Source: DASUPK01 sp963821705
Lineage (GTDB): Bacteria > Actinomycetota > Thermoleophilia > Solirubrobacterales > 70-9
Reading direction: 5' to 3'
NCBI GenBank assembly: GCA_963821705.1
Contig: CAWGEV010000006.1
Span: 414,576-478,575, forward strand
Length of the DNA stretch: 64,000 nucleotides
The notes under the pieces were generated by a model that ran no database searches, was not told where the DNA came from, and saw nothing but the letters and a program-made list of their open reading frames with translations. Position 1 is the stretch's first letter. Each line of letters begins with the position of its first letter. This document shows positions 19,141 to 27,469 of this stretch, in pieces. A program made the position numbers and the translations under genes.

Positions 19141-20283
19141 GTGCGCCGTCTCCTGTCACTCGCCGCCGTGGTCGTCCTCGTCGACACCATGTTCTACGCG
19201 GCGATCGCCCCATTGCTGCCCCACTACGCGTCGGACTTGGATCTGCAGAAGACCGCGGCGGGGGTACTTGCCGCTTCCTATGCGGCCGGAACTCTGGCCG
19301 GATCGTTGCCAGCCGGCTGGTTCGCCGCCAGGTATGGCCCCAAGCGCGCGACGACCACGGGCCTCGTTCTACTCAGCGTCTCGGGGCTGTTCTTCGGCTT
19401 CGGGAAGCACATCGCGCTCTTGGATGCCGCCCGCTTCCTGCAGGGGGTCGGGGGAGCGTTTAGCTGGACGGGCGTGCTCAGCTGGCTGGTCGCTGAATCT
19501 TCGGAGGGCCGCGGAAGGCTGATCGGCTCGGTGATCGCTTCGGCGATCGTCGGGGTGATCCTGGGTCCGGCGCTTGGGGGTGTGGCCGTCGTGCTCAGCC
19601 CCGAAGTCGTTTTCAGCGGTGTCGCGGTCCTCGGTGCGGGTCTCTGCTGGTGGGCGTCGACCATCGCTGCGCCGCCCGCCGCTGAAAAGCATGAGTCGCT
19701 GAAACCAGGGCTTGTGGTCAAGCCCTCGGTGCTGATCCCGTTTTGTCTCGTCCTCATTTCCTCCCAGTACGCCGGTGTGCTGGAGGTCCTGGTGCCGTTG
19801 CGCCTCGATGGCCTCGGCGCGAGCGGGCTGGCCATCGGAGCCGCATTCGTCGTGGCGGGGATCGGCGAGGCGATCACTACTCGCTTCACGGGCGGGTTCT
19901 CGGATCGTCGAGGAAGGATGCTGCCGATCAGCGTCGGGCTACTGCTCGCGGCAATTACCGCCGTGTTGCTTCCCCTGCCGGAATCCGCGGGTCTGCTGGC
20001 GGTCGCGCTCTTCCTTGCGGTGATTGGGACCGGAATCCTGTGGGCACCCGCGACCGCCCTGCTCAGCGAATCGGCAGAGCGCGAGGGACTCGACCAAGGC
20101 TATGCGTTCGCGCTGGTCAACATCGCGTGGGCCGGGGGCCAGATTCTCGGTGCAGCGGGCGGATCCGGCGCGGCACAGCTAGCCGGCGATGCGCTCCCGT
20201 ATCTGGTCTGTTCCGTGATGTTCCTGATTGCGCTGCTGATCCTGCGCCTGGGCGCCGCTGAGCGGGTTCCGCAGTTCAGCTAG
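19141..20283 (+). CDS. MFS transporter
   Basis: A 380-residue major facilitator with about 12 hydrophobic segments. GWFAARYGPKRATTTGL is the loop 2-3 signature and GGFSDRRGRMLPI the equivalent loop in the second half. The central loop is short (AAPPAAEKHESLKPG). This resembles drug or metabolite efflux proteins of the DHA1 type, with the substrate unknown. GTG 19141 begins immediately at the first membrane helix. The gene stands alone between the divergent nitrilase and the convergent LLM oxidoreductase. Confidence 0.85.
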   Translation: MRRLLSLAAVVVLVDTMFYAAIAPLLPHYASDLDLQKTAAGVLAASYAAGTLAGSLPAGWFAARYGPKRATTTGLVLLSVSGLFFGFGKHIALLDAARFLQGVGGAFSWTGVLSWLVAESSEGRGRLIGSVIASAIVGVILGPALGGVAVVLSPEVVFSGVAVLGAGLCWWASTIAAPPAAEKHESLKPGLVVKPSVLIPFCLVLISSQYAGVLEVLVPLRLDGLGASGLAIGAAFVVAGIGEAITTRFTGGFSDRRGRMLPISVGLLLAAITAVLLPLPESAGLLAVALFLAVIGTGILWAPATALLSESAEREGLDQGYAFALVNIAWAGGQILGAAGGSGAAQLAGDALPYLVCSVMFLIALLILRLGAAERVPQFS

Positions 20284-20522
20284 CCGCGGTCCGCATTTTG
20301 CAGCCTGTGTGCTGGTGCTCGCTACTTGCGCAAAGGAGGAGCGCGAGGCCACCCGTCGAGAGCACCTGCTGGCCTCTAGATTCCCACACCTCCCCATGCA
20401 CGCGCGGGTCAAGGCCCACCGATGGTGCTCGTCCACGGCGGTCGCTGCTTGAGCTTTGCAGCCTCCGACCTCATCGTCCAAGACGCGCGAGGAACCGTCC
20501 AACCCCGGCTGTGCAGGCTCCC

Positions 20523-21614
20523 CTAACGGGGCGCCGACGAAACCTCTCCTATTGGCGGACTTTGCTCGCCGCCGGGGGAGGCCGCCGCGGGCGCGGCGGC
20601 CTGGAGCATCTCTTGGAGTTGCTCCTCGGCCACTCCGAGAGGCAACACCAAGTCGACCTCGTCCGCCCCCGCCTCGAGCCAGGCGCCGACGGCGTCCGGC
20701 GCCTCGTCGTAGGTGCCCATGACGGTCACCTCGCGCGCCAGCCCCTCCGCCGCCGAGGGCAGTTGCGGCGGACCGCCGCCCTCGTTGGCGCCGAGCAGCG
20801 CATCGACCTCGTCCGCGAATCCGAAGTGATCCCGGAGCATCCGCGGATACAGGGGGCCCATGCGGGTGAGGTAGGCGAGCAGCCAGCCAGCGGCGATCTG
20901 CCGGGCGGCTGCCTCGTCTTCACCGATCGCGAGCGGGACGCTGGCGGTTAACCCGGTCGCCGCCGGGACCTCGGCAAGCGCCTCTCCCTCGGCGAGCAGG
21001 GCTCGGCCGTCGGGGAGTCTCGAGCGGGCCCAGAGGAACGGCAGCCACTCGTCCGCCAGCTCACCGGCGAGGCGGACCGAGGCCGGGGCGAGCGCCGCGA
21101 GAAGGATCGGCACGGGGCTTTCGGGCGGCGCGCCCAGGCGCAACGCTCTGACTCCCTCTCGGTCGAGCGGCAGCCGAGCGCCGTCGAGCAGCGCCCTGAC
21201 GGCAACGAGAGTGGTTCGCATCCGATCGAGCGGTCGCTGCCAGGTAAGTCCGTGCAGGCCCTCGACGAGCGGCGGGCTGCTCGCCCCGAGCCCGAGGGCG
21301 AAGCGGCCGCCGGACGCGCGCTGGAGACCGGCCGCGGCCATCGCGATCGCCGCCGGCGTGCGGCTCCAGACCGGGAGCACGCTTGTAGCGAGCCCGATTC
21401 GCGAGGTCACTCCCGCGATCTGCGTGAGCACCACGACCGCGTCGTTGGTCCACCCCTCGGCGGTGCCGAAGCGCGCGTAGCCGAGCTCCTCGGCACCCAC
21501 CGCGAGCCGGATCGTCGCCTCGGCGTCGGTCTGGAATGGCGTCACACCGGCCCCGATCCTCAAAGCCCCATCCGATGATCGGCCGATCGTCTGGGTCGTG
21601 TCGGGCTGGGTCAT
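20523..21614 (-). CDS. LLM class (F420-type) oxidoreductase
   Basis: A 363-residue luciferase-like monooxygenase-fold protein. Typical segments are IRLAVGAEELGYARFGTAEGW, SRIGLATSVLPVWSRTP, LGLGASSPPLVEGLHGLTW and PVPILLAALAP. In actinobacteria this family mostly uses F420 or FMN to oxidise or reduce varied substrates. ATG 21614 was chosen because the upstream in-frame extension to 21794 has no family similarity. The C-terminus is a Gln/Glu-rich tail. The gene is convergent with the MFS gene, leaving a 239-bp gap (20284-20522) in which I see nothing convincing. Confidence 0.85.
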   Translation of the reverse strand: MTQPDTTQTIGRSSDGALRIGAGVTPFQTDAEATIRLAVGAEELGYARFGTAEGWTNDAVVVLTQIAGVTSRIGLATSVLPVWSRTPAAIAMAAAGLQRASGGRFALGLGASSPPLVEGLHGLTWQRPLDRMRTTLVAVRALLDGARLPLDREGVRALRLGAPPESPVPILLAALAPASVRLAGELADEWLPFLWARSRLPDGRALLAEGEALAEVPAATGLTASVPLAIGEDEAAARQIAAGWLLAYLTRMGPLYPRMLRDHFGFADEVDALLGANEGGGPPQLPSAAEGLAREVTVMGTYDEAPDAVGAWLEAGADEVDLVLPLGVAEEQLQEMLQAAAPAAASPGGEQSPPIGEVSSAPR

Positions 21615-21793
21615 CGTCAGGCTTACGCGGCCGTGCGGAAGAGGGATTGGACTAAGGGCCAGTCTGGCACAGCTCAGCCGACGATCAGCGGGCGCCAAAG
21701 GCCACGGCTTGGCGAGCCGAACCTCACCACGCTGAACAGCATCTAGCTTCAGCCCTCCGGCGGTGAGCCTGCCCAGGTAGCCTCGCCCGGACA

Positions 21794-21841
21794 TGCGCGT
21801 GATCGTGGTCGGAGCGGGTATCGCAGGCCTGACGGCCGCCG
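21794..21841 (+). pseudogene. N-terminal stub of an FAD-binding oxidoreductase
   Basis: An ATG at 21794 starts MRVIVVGAGIAGLTAADA, the beta-alpha-beta FAD-binding start of a monooxygenase or amine oxidase. After about 16 codons similarity stops abruptly and the sequence becomes antisense to the SDR stub on the other strand. The nominal frame closes at 21940. It looks like a gene cut off by a deletion. Confidence 0.6.
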
Positions 21842-21996
21842 ACGCGGGCGACGACCGGCCTGACGCCCGGGCCGGCGACAGCGTTCGCGCGGGCGTCGTC
21901 CGGGACGAGCGCCGTCACCTCGTGACCGTGCTCCTGTAATTCCCCCACTACGTGGGATCCGATGAAACCCGTTGCTCCCGTGAGCGCAATCTTCAT
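21842..21996 (-). pseudogene. N-terminal stub of an NAD-dependent epimerase/SDR
   Basis: ATG 21996, preceded by GGAGG at good spacing, starts MKIALTGATGFIGSHVVGEL and runs through HEVTALVPDDARANAVAGPG before similarity is lost near 21842. That point is the junction with the FAD-protein stub on the opposite strand. An intact member would have about 300 residues, so only the NAD-binding start remains. Its promoter region still holds two operators matching the one in front of the upstream tetR-type gene, so it was probably that regulator's target. Confidence 0.65.
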
Positions 21997-22019
21997 TTTC
22001 AAGCCTCCGAGATATTAGA

Positions 22020-22035
22020 TCAAGCAGTTGCTTGA
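22020..22035. promoter_or_regulatory. TetR-type operator O1
   Basis: Palindrome TCAAGCAGTTGCTTGA just upstream of the truncated SDR gene. It shares the half-site TCAAGCA/TGCTTGA with O2 and O3, whose position before the tetR-type gene points to that regulator. Confidence 0.75.
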
Positions 22036-22059
22036 ACTTATCGTGGACGCGGGATCTTG

Positions 22060-22075
22060 TCAAGCAACTGCTTGA
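22060..22075. promoter_or_regulatory. TetR-type operator O2
   Basis: Palindrome TCAAGCAACTGCTTGA, 40 bp (about four helical turns) from O1. It lies between the regulator's stop codon and the truncated SDR gene. Confidence 0.75.
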
Positions 22076-22105
22076 CTTGTTCCGAGCCTCTCGATGCCGG
22101 CCGGA

Positions 22106-22735
22106 TCAGCCGGAGCTCGTGCCGCGGAATGCGCCGGCGACTATGGGGACCAGCAGTCGCTCGGCCTGCTTCTCGGACTTGCCGCTGAGCTCTCCCCCAA
22201 CGGGCGCCAAGGCGAGCCAGTTCAACATTCCGGCCGCGCAACGCGTGCGGAAGATCAATTCCGGAGCCCTGATGCCGGGCAGGTGCGCCTTCAGCGCCCC
22301 GACGACGTCGGCACGAATGCGGTCGAACCTGGGGTCGAACCGGTCCCACCCTTTTGGAGGATCGATTGCCGCGCGCGCCACGATGCGGATCGCGGCCCGA
22401 TCGCGACCGCCCGTGGTGAGTGCGCTGATCATCGGCCGCGCAAATGCCACCGCCGCCTCCTCGAGCGTCGATTCGGGTCCCAACGCGCTCACCGCTGCCT
22501 GTTGAGCGTCGAGATATTGCTCGAGCGCATGCTCGATCGCGGCGTCGAGCAGCGATTTCAGCGAGCCGAAGTGGTAGCTCACCGCCGCCACATTGGCGTC
22601 CGCCGCATCGGTCAGCTCTCTGAGAGTGACGCTTTCCTCCCCGCGCTCAGCGAGAAGATCCAGTGCAGCATCCATGAGGCGCGCCTGTGTGCGCTCGCCC
22701 GTCGCGCGGCGCTGGTCCGCCCTCGCTGATTCCAT
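22106..22735 (-). CDS. TetR family transcriptional regulator
   Basis: An intact 209-residue TetR protein. The DNA-binding domain reads VTLRELTDAADANVAAVSYHFGSLKSLLDAAIEHAL, with the usual YHF turn before the recognition-helix end. The ligand domain shows no recognisable motif. It is encoded directly upstream of a truncated epimerase gene on the same strand. Three copies of one palindrome (two before the epimerase stub, one just before this gene's ATG) indicate autoregulation plus control of the downstream gene. The target gene is now broken, so the regulator may be an orphan. Confidence 0.9.
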   Translation of the reverse strand: MESARADQRRATGERTQARLMDAALDLLAERGEESVTLRELTDAADANVAAVSYHFGSLKSLLDAAIEHALEQYLDAQQAAVSALGPESTLEEAAVAFARPMISALTTGGRDRAAIRIVARAAIDPPKGWDRFDPRFDRIRADVVGALKAHLPGIRAPELIFRTRCAAGMLNWLALAPVGGELSGKSEKQAERLLVPIVAGAFRGTSSG

Positions 22736-22744
22736 GAGATCTAT

Positions 22745-22760
22745 TCAAGCAGATGCTTGA
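22745..22760. promoter_or_regulatory. TetR-type operator O3 (autoregulatory)
   Basis: Palindrome TCAAGCAGATGCTTGA ends ten bases before the tetR ATG (22735, minus strand), where binding would block its transcription. Same half-sites as O1 and O2. Confidence 0.75.
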
Positions 22761-22808
22761 ACAGAGCGAGGCCGTTTCCATGCAAGCCACACATTCGATG
22801 ATCGGCTG

Positions 22809-23001
22809 ACCGCCGCTTTCCATGGAGGCTGTCGCACAAAGAGGCCGTGAGAGCTCGTGTGAGGCTCTTTAGACGGGCGACGAGTCACTGCAGGGTGCCA
22901 ACTTCGCCCCTTGGTGGACGTCTCGTCGCCGCTGAAGCCACCTCAGCACGCGTAGGGGTCCTCTGGGGCTTTGTGCGACACCCTCCATGCAAAGCAGCGG
23001 T
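22809..23001. mobile_element. MITE-like 193-bp palindromic element
   Basis: The ends are 33-bp inverted repeats (22809-22841 and 22969-23001) that match at 30 of 33 positions, including GTCGCACAAAG / CTTTGTGCGAC. Internal arms are also complementary, for example GGCGACGAG at 22876 and CTCGTCGCC at 22922, so the whole unit could fold into one long hairpin. It encodes no protein I would trust. This is the structure of a miniature inverted-repeat element. I see no clear target-site duplication. Confidence 0.6.
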
Positions 23002-23069
23002 TTGCTTTCAAGGGCGTGGCAACATATTGATGCCCGCTAACAACCAATCCGGCTGACGGCCAACAAGAA

Positions 23070-23095
23070 GAAAGGCCCGCCTGAGCGGGCCTTTC
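23070..23095. terminator. Terminator hairpin beside att copy D
   Basis: Perfect 11-bp stem GAAAGGCCCGC / GCGGGCCTTTC with a CTGA loop. It is nearly the same as the terminator following the complete tRNA-fMet. Confidence 0.75.
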
Positions 23096-23100
23096 GTGAG

Positions 23101-23142
<42 letters not shown>

Positions 23143-23250
23143 AAGCCTTGGGGCGTTCGCTGGGGGCATTTAGCCTGCTAACAGGCGATCTGGGGTCACC
23201 TATGGTTCGCTGAGATTCGCTCGGTTCGGTACCACGGCTGGTACCTCCAA
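23143..23250. repeat. Arm sequence adjoining copy D
   Basis: Contains TTCGCT at 23206 and 23216 (10 bp apart), then GGTTCGGTACCACGGCTGG with a second GGTACC. The layout is the same as beside copies A and C. With the palindromic element, operator O3 and copy D it accounts for most of the 668-bp gap between genes at 22736-23403. Confidence 0.6.
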
Positions 23251-23403
23251 ACTCACCGACCGGCCCAGCGAATCCCGACCCGATCTCGGCGGACCGCGGT
23301 TCTCCCTCGACCGCCACGAGTTGGTCGCTTTGCATCGTCAAGAGCAGGAGGAAGAGGAGGTGAATGCATCCAGACCGGGAGGGCTCCTTATCTGAAGTGG
23401 AGG

Positions 23404-24417
23404 GTGGTGGCGACAGCCGTGGTTCTCGCGCTGGCCGTCGGCGCCTTCGCGATCGCGACGCTCGGCACGGGGAGCGCGGGGCGCCATCCGGCGCGGGCTC
23501 AGGATGGCGCTCTTTCGCAGGCCGGGGTTGCAGCCGCCCCTGCAGGGCCCCCGCGCCCCCCGTTCGCGGTTGGCCTGCGCATCCTTCGCCTCGTTGACCA
23601 CTCGCGCCACATCAGGCTGCCGAGCGGCGCCAGCGTCCCGCGGGGACTCGTCACCTACGTCCGGTATCCGGCGCTCGGTCCTCCGTCGGCGAAGGAGCGG
23701 CGTAACGCGCCTCCCCAACGCGCCGCCGAGCCGTTTCCGCTCGTGGTCTTCGGCCACGGCTTCGAGCTGACGCCGGCGCCCTACTCCAGGCTGCTGGAGG
23801 CCTGGGCGCGCGCGGGCTTCGTCGTGGCCGCCCCGCGATTCCCTCTCGAGAACGCCCACGCGCCAGGAGGGCCGGACGAGTCCGACCTCATAAACCAGCC
23901 TGCCGACATGAGCTTCGTGATCTCGAAGCTGCTCTCCGCGAGCAGCAGGCCGGGCGGCCAGCTCCAAGGCCTGATCGATCCGCAGAGGATCGCGGTATCC
24001 GGCCACTCCGACGGCGGCGAGACGGCGCTCGCCGTCGCCTACTACCGCAGGTTTCGCGATCCGCGGGTAGGTGCCGCCGCGATCCTGTCGGGGGCAAGGA
24101 TCCCGGGGGTCGCCGGGTTCAGCTTTCCTCCGGGCACCCCACCGCTCCTCGCCACACAGGGCACCGCGGACACGATTAACCCCCCGAGATTCACGCTGAG
24201 CTTCTACGACGCGGCTTCGCCGCCCAAGTTCCTGCTCACCCTCTTCGGCGCCGCGCACTTGCCGCCCTACACCAACGAGCGGCCTCAGCTTCACATCGTC
24301 GAGCGCGTGACGATCGCATTCTTCGACCGCTATCTGACGCATGAGGCCGAACCCGTGAGCCGCCTAGTCCGTCTGGGAACGGTTCGCGGGATCGCCTCGC
24401 TCGCGGCGCAGCCCTGA
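23404..24417 (+). CDS. Secreted or membrane-anchored alpha/beta hydrolase
   Basis: A protein of about 337 residues with an N-terminal hydrophobic segment (VVATAVVLALAVGAFAIATL) acting as signal or anchor. The fold is dienelactone hydrolase/chlorophyllase/PET-hydrolase-like: FPLVVFGHGFELTPAPYSRLLEAW, nucleophile elbow SGHSDGGETA, acid in GTADTINPP and His in FGAAHLPPYT. The start is uncertain: GTG 23404 and 23407 both sit very close to a GGAGG. No upstream ATG is in frame. The substrate is probably an ester. Confidence 0.8.
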   Translation: MVATAVVLALAVGAFAIATLGTGSAGRHPARAQDGALSQAGVAAAPAGPPRPPFAVGLRILRLVDHSRHIRLPSGASVPRGLVTYVRYPALGPPSAKERRNAPPQRAAEPFPLVVFGHGFELTPAPYSRLLEAWARAGFVVAAPRFPLENAHAPGGPDESDLINQPADMSFVISKLLSASSRPGGQLQGLIDPQRIAVSGHSDGGETALAVAYYRRFRDPRVGAAAILSGARIPGVAGFSFPPGTPPLLATQGTADTINPPRFTLSFYDAASPPKFLLTLFGAAHLPPYTNERPQLHIVERVTIAFFDRYLTHEAEPVSRLVRLGTVRGIASLAAQP

Positions 24418-24463
24418 CGGCGGGTCTCCTACTTCGTTTCGGACTGACGGAGCGACTAGGGCG

Positions 24464-25720
24464 CTAGTTAAAGGGGACCATGACCGCACCGGGCTGGCGG
24501 CGATAGACGGCGAAGAAGTCGCGGTCGTCGGGGCTGAGGTAGCGGCCGTCGGGCTGGTTCGATGGCCCGATCTGCGCCGGGCGGAGCCCGTGGTGATGCG
24601 TGTAGGTGATCAGGGTGTGCCAGTCGGCATTGATGTCGAACTGCATCGCGTTGACCACGCCTGCGCGCTGGAGGACCAAAGCCAGCGAGGTCACGGTCAT
24701 GTCGTTGGCGGCAGCGAAGATCAGGTTGCCGCGGCGGTCGATGCCAACGCCCGTGCGCCAGACCCGGACGGCGTTGCCGACCGTGAAGCCCCACTGCGAG
24801 CTGTCGTTGAGGTTGGGGTTGAGGCGCCGGTGCCAGATGATCGGCGGCAGGCTCTGGCGGGACCAGGCGACGTCAGGCCCGGCGTTCGGGCCGCCATGCC
24901 AGATCTTGATTGCGACCCTGCCGTCGCGGTAGCCGATCAGCGTGGCGTTGCCCTGTGCGAGCGGTTCGTTGACGCGGCCGTTGTCGGTCGAGCCGTTGTT
25001 GACGTCTGAGTAGATGAAGCCGCCGTTGAAGGTCGCCAGCAGCCGCCTGCGCTGGCTCTCCGGGACCATTGCCGGTCCGCGAACCGCGGCGCTCGGCGGC
25101 TCGTAGCGCCCCGGGTAGTAGGCGAGATCGGTGCGGGTGTGGTCGAACCAGGCGAGATAGGCGACGTTGCGCGGATAGTCGGTCTCGGGGCGGAAGGTCG
25201 TCACCAGCACCGGCGGACCACCCCGGACGGGCGGCCCGGTCGGCTTCCAGACACCCTCGCCGCGAAGCCGGTGCCGGAAGACCGGCTTGATCCGCGGGGG
25301 CCAGGCACGCTTTCTCGCATGCGGCCCAGGGACTTCACCGGTCTGCGGCAGGCCCGTCAGTTGCGGACCGCCCTTCGAGGGCGCGTTCCAGGTGTAGTAG
25401 ATGTGCTCGATCTCATCGACCACCTGGTTGCCGAAGGGGACATCGGCCCTCACCCACTCGACGCTGTTCGCGAAGAAGGGCGTGCTCGATGGCCGCAGCA
25501 TCCAGTGCGCGTAGGAGTAGATCGCCGGCGAGAGCAGGACGAGGAGGACGCCCAGGACCAGGAGTCCCCGGCGTCGCCTGCGCCAGGCCGCAGCCTTGCG
25601 CCGCCGCTCCTCTCTGTGCGCCGCAGTGCGGGCGAGCGTCTCCGCGCCGGAAGGCAAGTCAGCCGCATCCGGCGGATCATTCACGGCAGGACCGGCACCA
25701 GACTGCCGCAGATCACCCAC
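24464..25720 (-). CDS. Membrane-anchored phosphodiester-glycosidase-like protein
   Basis: A 418-residue protein with a basic cytoplasmic N-terminus (RREERRRK-type, HREERRRKAAAWRRRRRG) and one membrane helix at about residues 50-70. The extracellular domain has LLATFNGGFIYSD and VGIDRRGNLIFAAAND, which match the NAGPA/DUF2233 phosphodiester glycosidase core. This family removes GlcNAc from phosphodiesters or acts on envelope polymers. The exact substrate is not predictable. GTG 25720 is the longest start. The gene lies between terminator-like hairpins within the island nearest the tRNA. Confidence 0.7.
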   Translation of the reverse strand: MGDLRQSGAGPAVNDPPDAADLPSGAETLARTAAHREERRRKAAAWRRRRRGLLVLGVLLVLLSPAIYSYAHWMLRPSSTPFFANSVEWVRADVPFGNQVVDEIEHIYYTWNAPSKGGPQLTGLPQTGEVPGPHARKRAWPPRIKPVFRHRLRGEGVWKPTGPPVRGGPPVLVTTFRPETDYPRNVAYLAWFDHTRTDLAYYPGRYEPPSAAVRGPAMVPESQRRRLLATFNGGFIYSDVNNGSTDNGRVNEPLAQGNATLIGYRDGRVAIKIWHGGPNAGPDVAWSRQSLPPIIWHRRLNPNLNDSSQWGFTVGNAVRVWRTGVGIDRRGNLIFAAANDMTVTSLALVLQRAGVVNAMQFDINADWHTLITYTHHHGLRPAQIGPSNQPDGRYLSPDDRDFFAVYRRQPGAVMVPFN

Positions 25721-25820
25721 GGAGAAAGCCTAGGCTCGATTGATCAAGAGATGGTGAAAGATGACGCCCGAGGGGCTCCGACTCTGCCGCCTCGGCACCG
25801 GAGACCCGGCCTGAGAAAGA

Positions 25821-25848
25821 CGAAAGGCCCGGATCTGCGGGCCTTTCG
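25821..25848 (-). terminator. Rho-independent terminator of tRNA-fMet
   Basis: 11-bp stem CGAAAGGCCCG / CGGGCCTTTCG starting 4 bp beyond the tRNA 3' end. Closely related hairpins occupy the same position at att copies B and D. Confidence 0.7.
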
Positions 25849-25852
25849 CGAG

Positions 25853-25926
<74 letters not shown>

Positions 25927-26100
25927 TCGGTAGTTCCGAGTTTACCGCGCGAATCCGGATCCGCAAACGGCGCCTGGCCCGGCTTCCGCAAGGGCGGAGG
26001 GGGCGAATAGATGAGGCTTGCGCCTCTGGGTCACATGGCGCTTGACCCCGGCGCTAGCATCCTGCGCGGTGCCTGGGGATCGGAGGACATGGATGTCGCG

Positions 26101-27022
26101 ATGCGCGTTGCCGTAGTCGATATCGGCACCAACTCCACCAGGTTGCTGATCGCCGACGTCGAGGGCACCGGCGTCGAGGAGGTGGAGCGCCGGACCACGG
26201 TGACGAACATGGGCCGCGGCGTCGACCACACCGGCCTGATCTGCCACGACGCGATCGACGACGTCTGCGCCGTGGTCGCGGACTACAAGGCCCGCTACGA
26301 GGAGATGGGCGCCGAGCGGGTGATGGCGATCGCGACCAGCGCCGTCCGCGACGCCGTCAACGGCGAGGCCTTCATCGCGGAGTTGCGGGAGCGCTTCGGG
26401 CTCGACGCCCGGCTCCTCACCGGCGAGGAGGAGGCGCACCTCACCTACCTGGGGGCGACGGCCCATCGCCAGACGGAGGAGACCACCCTCGTCTTCGACA
26501 TCGGCGGCGGTTCCACCGAGCTGGTCGTCGGGTCCGGGAAGGAGGTCGGCTTCCACACCTCGCTTCAGGCCGGGACGATCCGCCAGTCCGAGCGCCACCT
26601 CACCTCGGATCCGCCCGACCCCCACGAGCTCGAGGACCTCGCCGCCGACATCCGCAACCTGATCGACCGGGCGATCGCGGCCCAGCCGAGCGGCCCCCCC
26701 GTCCGCGGCATCGCGCGTCGCGGGAACGCCGACCTCGCTGGCGGCGATCGACCAGGGCCTCGATCCCTACGACCCGACCCGTGTCCACGGCTACCGCCTG
26801 GGGCTGTGGAGGGTCCAGCGATTGCTGAGCCGGCTCTCGTCCCTGCCGCTCGCCGAGCGCCTTCGCGTGCCGGGGCTCCAGCCCGGGCGTGCTCCGACCA
26901 TCGTGGCGGGCACGGTCATCCTCGTGCAGGTGATGCGGGCCTTCGGCCTGCAGGAGATAGAGGTCTCCGAACTCGACATCCTGCACGGCTCGGCCCTCTC
27001 GGCCGCGATGGCACCCGCCTGA
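26101..27022 (+). CDS. Ppx/GppA family phosphatase (one frameshift)
   Basis: An exopolyphosphatase/guanosine pentaphosphate phosphohydrolase family protein of about 306 residues. VAVVDIGTNSTRLLIADVE and LVFDIGGGSTELVVGSG are the two phosphate-binding loops of the actin-like fold. An extra base near 26716 breaks the frame after PVRGIA, and the protein resumes AGTPTSLAAIDQGLDPYDPTRVHG and ends LDILHGSALSAAMAPA. ATG 26101 is preferred, with ATG 26089 four codons upstream as an alternative. It would cleave polyphosphate or pppGpp in the cytoplasm. It is divergent from tRNA-fMet. Confidence 0.85.
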
Positions 27023-27469
27023 GGGCCCGCTTGGCCGGTTAGTAGCGATTGGCCCAATCCACCCACTATTTGGTATTGCCTAAGTACGTGCCCGAATGAA
27101 TACTGGCTGGGTCGGGAGAATTGGTGCTGGGCCGGACGCCCAACACCGCCTCTCGGCTCATAGGATCCAGGCGTTTGCCGCAAGGCGCCTCCCGTCGCCT
27201 GGGTCCACTACATACCCCCCAAGTAAGGCCCCTGAGACGTACCCCTGCCCGTCCTGACGGGGCCTGTTTGCAAAGACCGGCCGCCATGGATGGCGGTCGG
27301 TCTTCGTCTAGGGGCGACCAGGCCTCCCCATTTTGAGCGAGGGGCGAAGCCCCGAGCGGTTATCTGGGGAGGCCGCTTGTCGCCCCGGCTATGTGGCGAA
27401 GCCCGAAGCGAGCTACGCGGGGCGGCCGCTCGTGACCCCGACTGATGGCGAAGCCGTAGGGTCCGGAGC
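27023..27469. other. Gene-free, hairpin-rich interval
   Basis: No credible protein. At 27273-27304 a 15-bp stem (AAGACCGGCCGCCAT / ATGGCGGTCGGTCTT) with a 2-base loop is a likely terminator. At 27311-27386 a larger inverted repeat (GGGGCGACCAGGCCTCCCCA against TGGGGAGGCCGC..GTCGCCCC) encloses a small GGGGCGAAGCCCC hairpin. A similar GGCGAAGCC motif recurs twice before 27469. This could be a structured RNA or a repeat family. No known RNA class was recognised. Confidence 0.5.

Noticed and set aside
20284..20522. Small gene in the gap between the MFS and LLM genes
   Set aside because: A 34-codon frame from 20422 has no ribosome binding site or similarity.
22847..23056. A 69-codon plus-strand frame
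   Set aside because: It lies inside and across the palindromic element and shows no protein-like pattern.
23338..24342. 334-codon minus-strand frame
   Set aside because: It is the antisense shadow of the alpha/beta hydrolase, which has a full catalytic triad on the plus strand.
27066..27336. Short frames on both strands upstream of the alpha/beta hydrolase
   Set aside because: They run through hairpins, have no ribosome binding site and no recognisable sequence.
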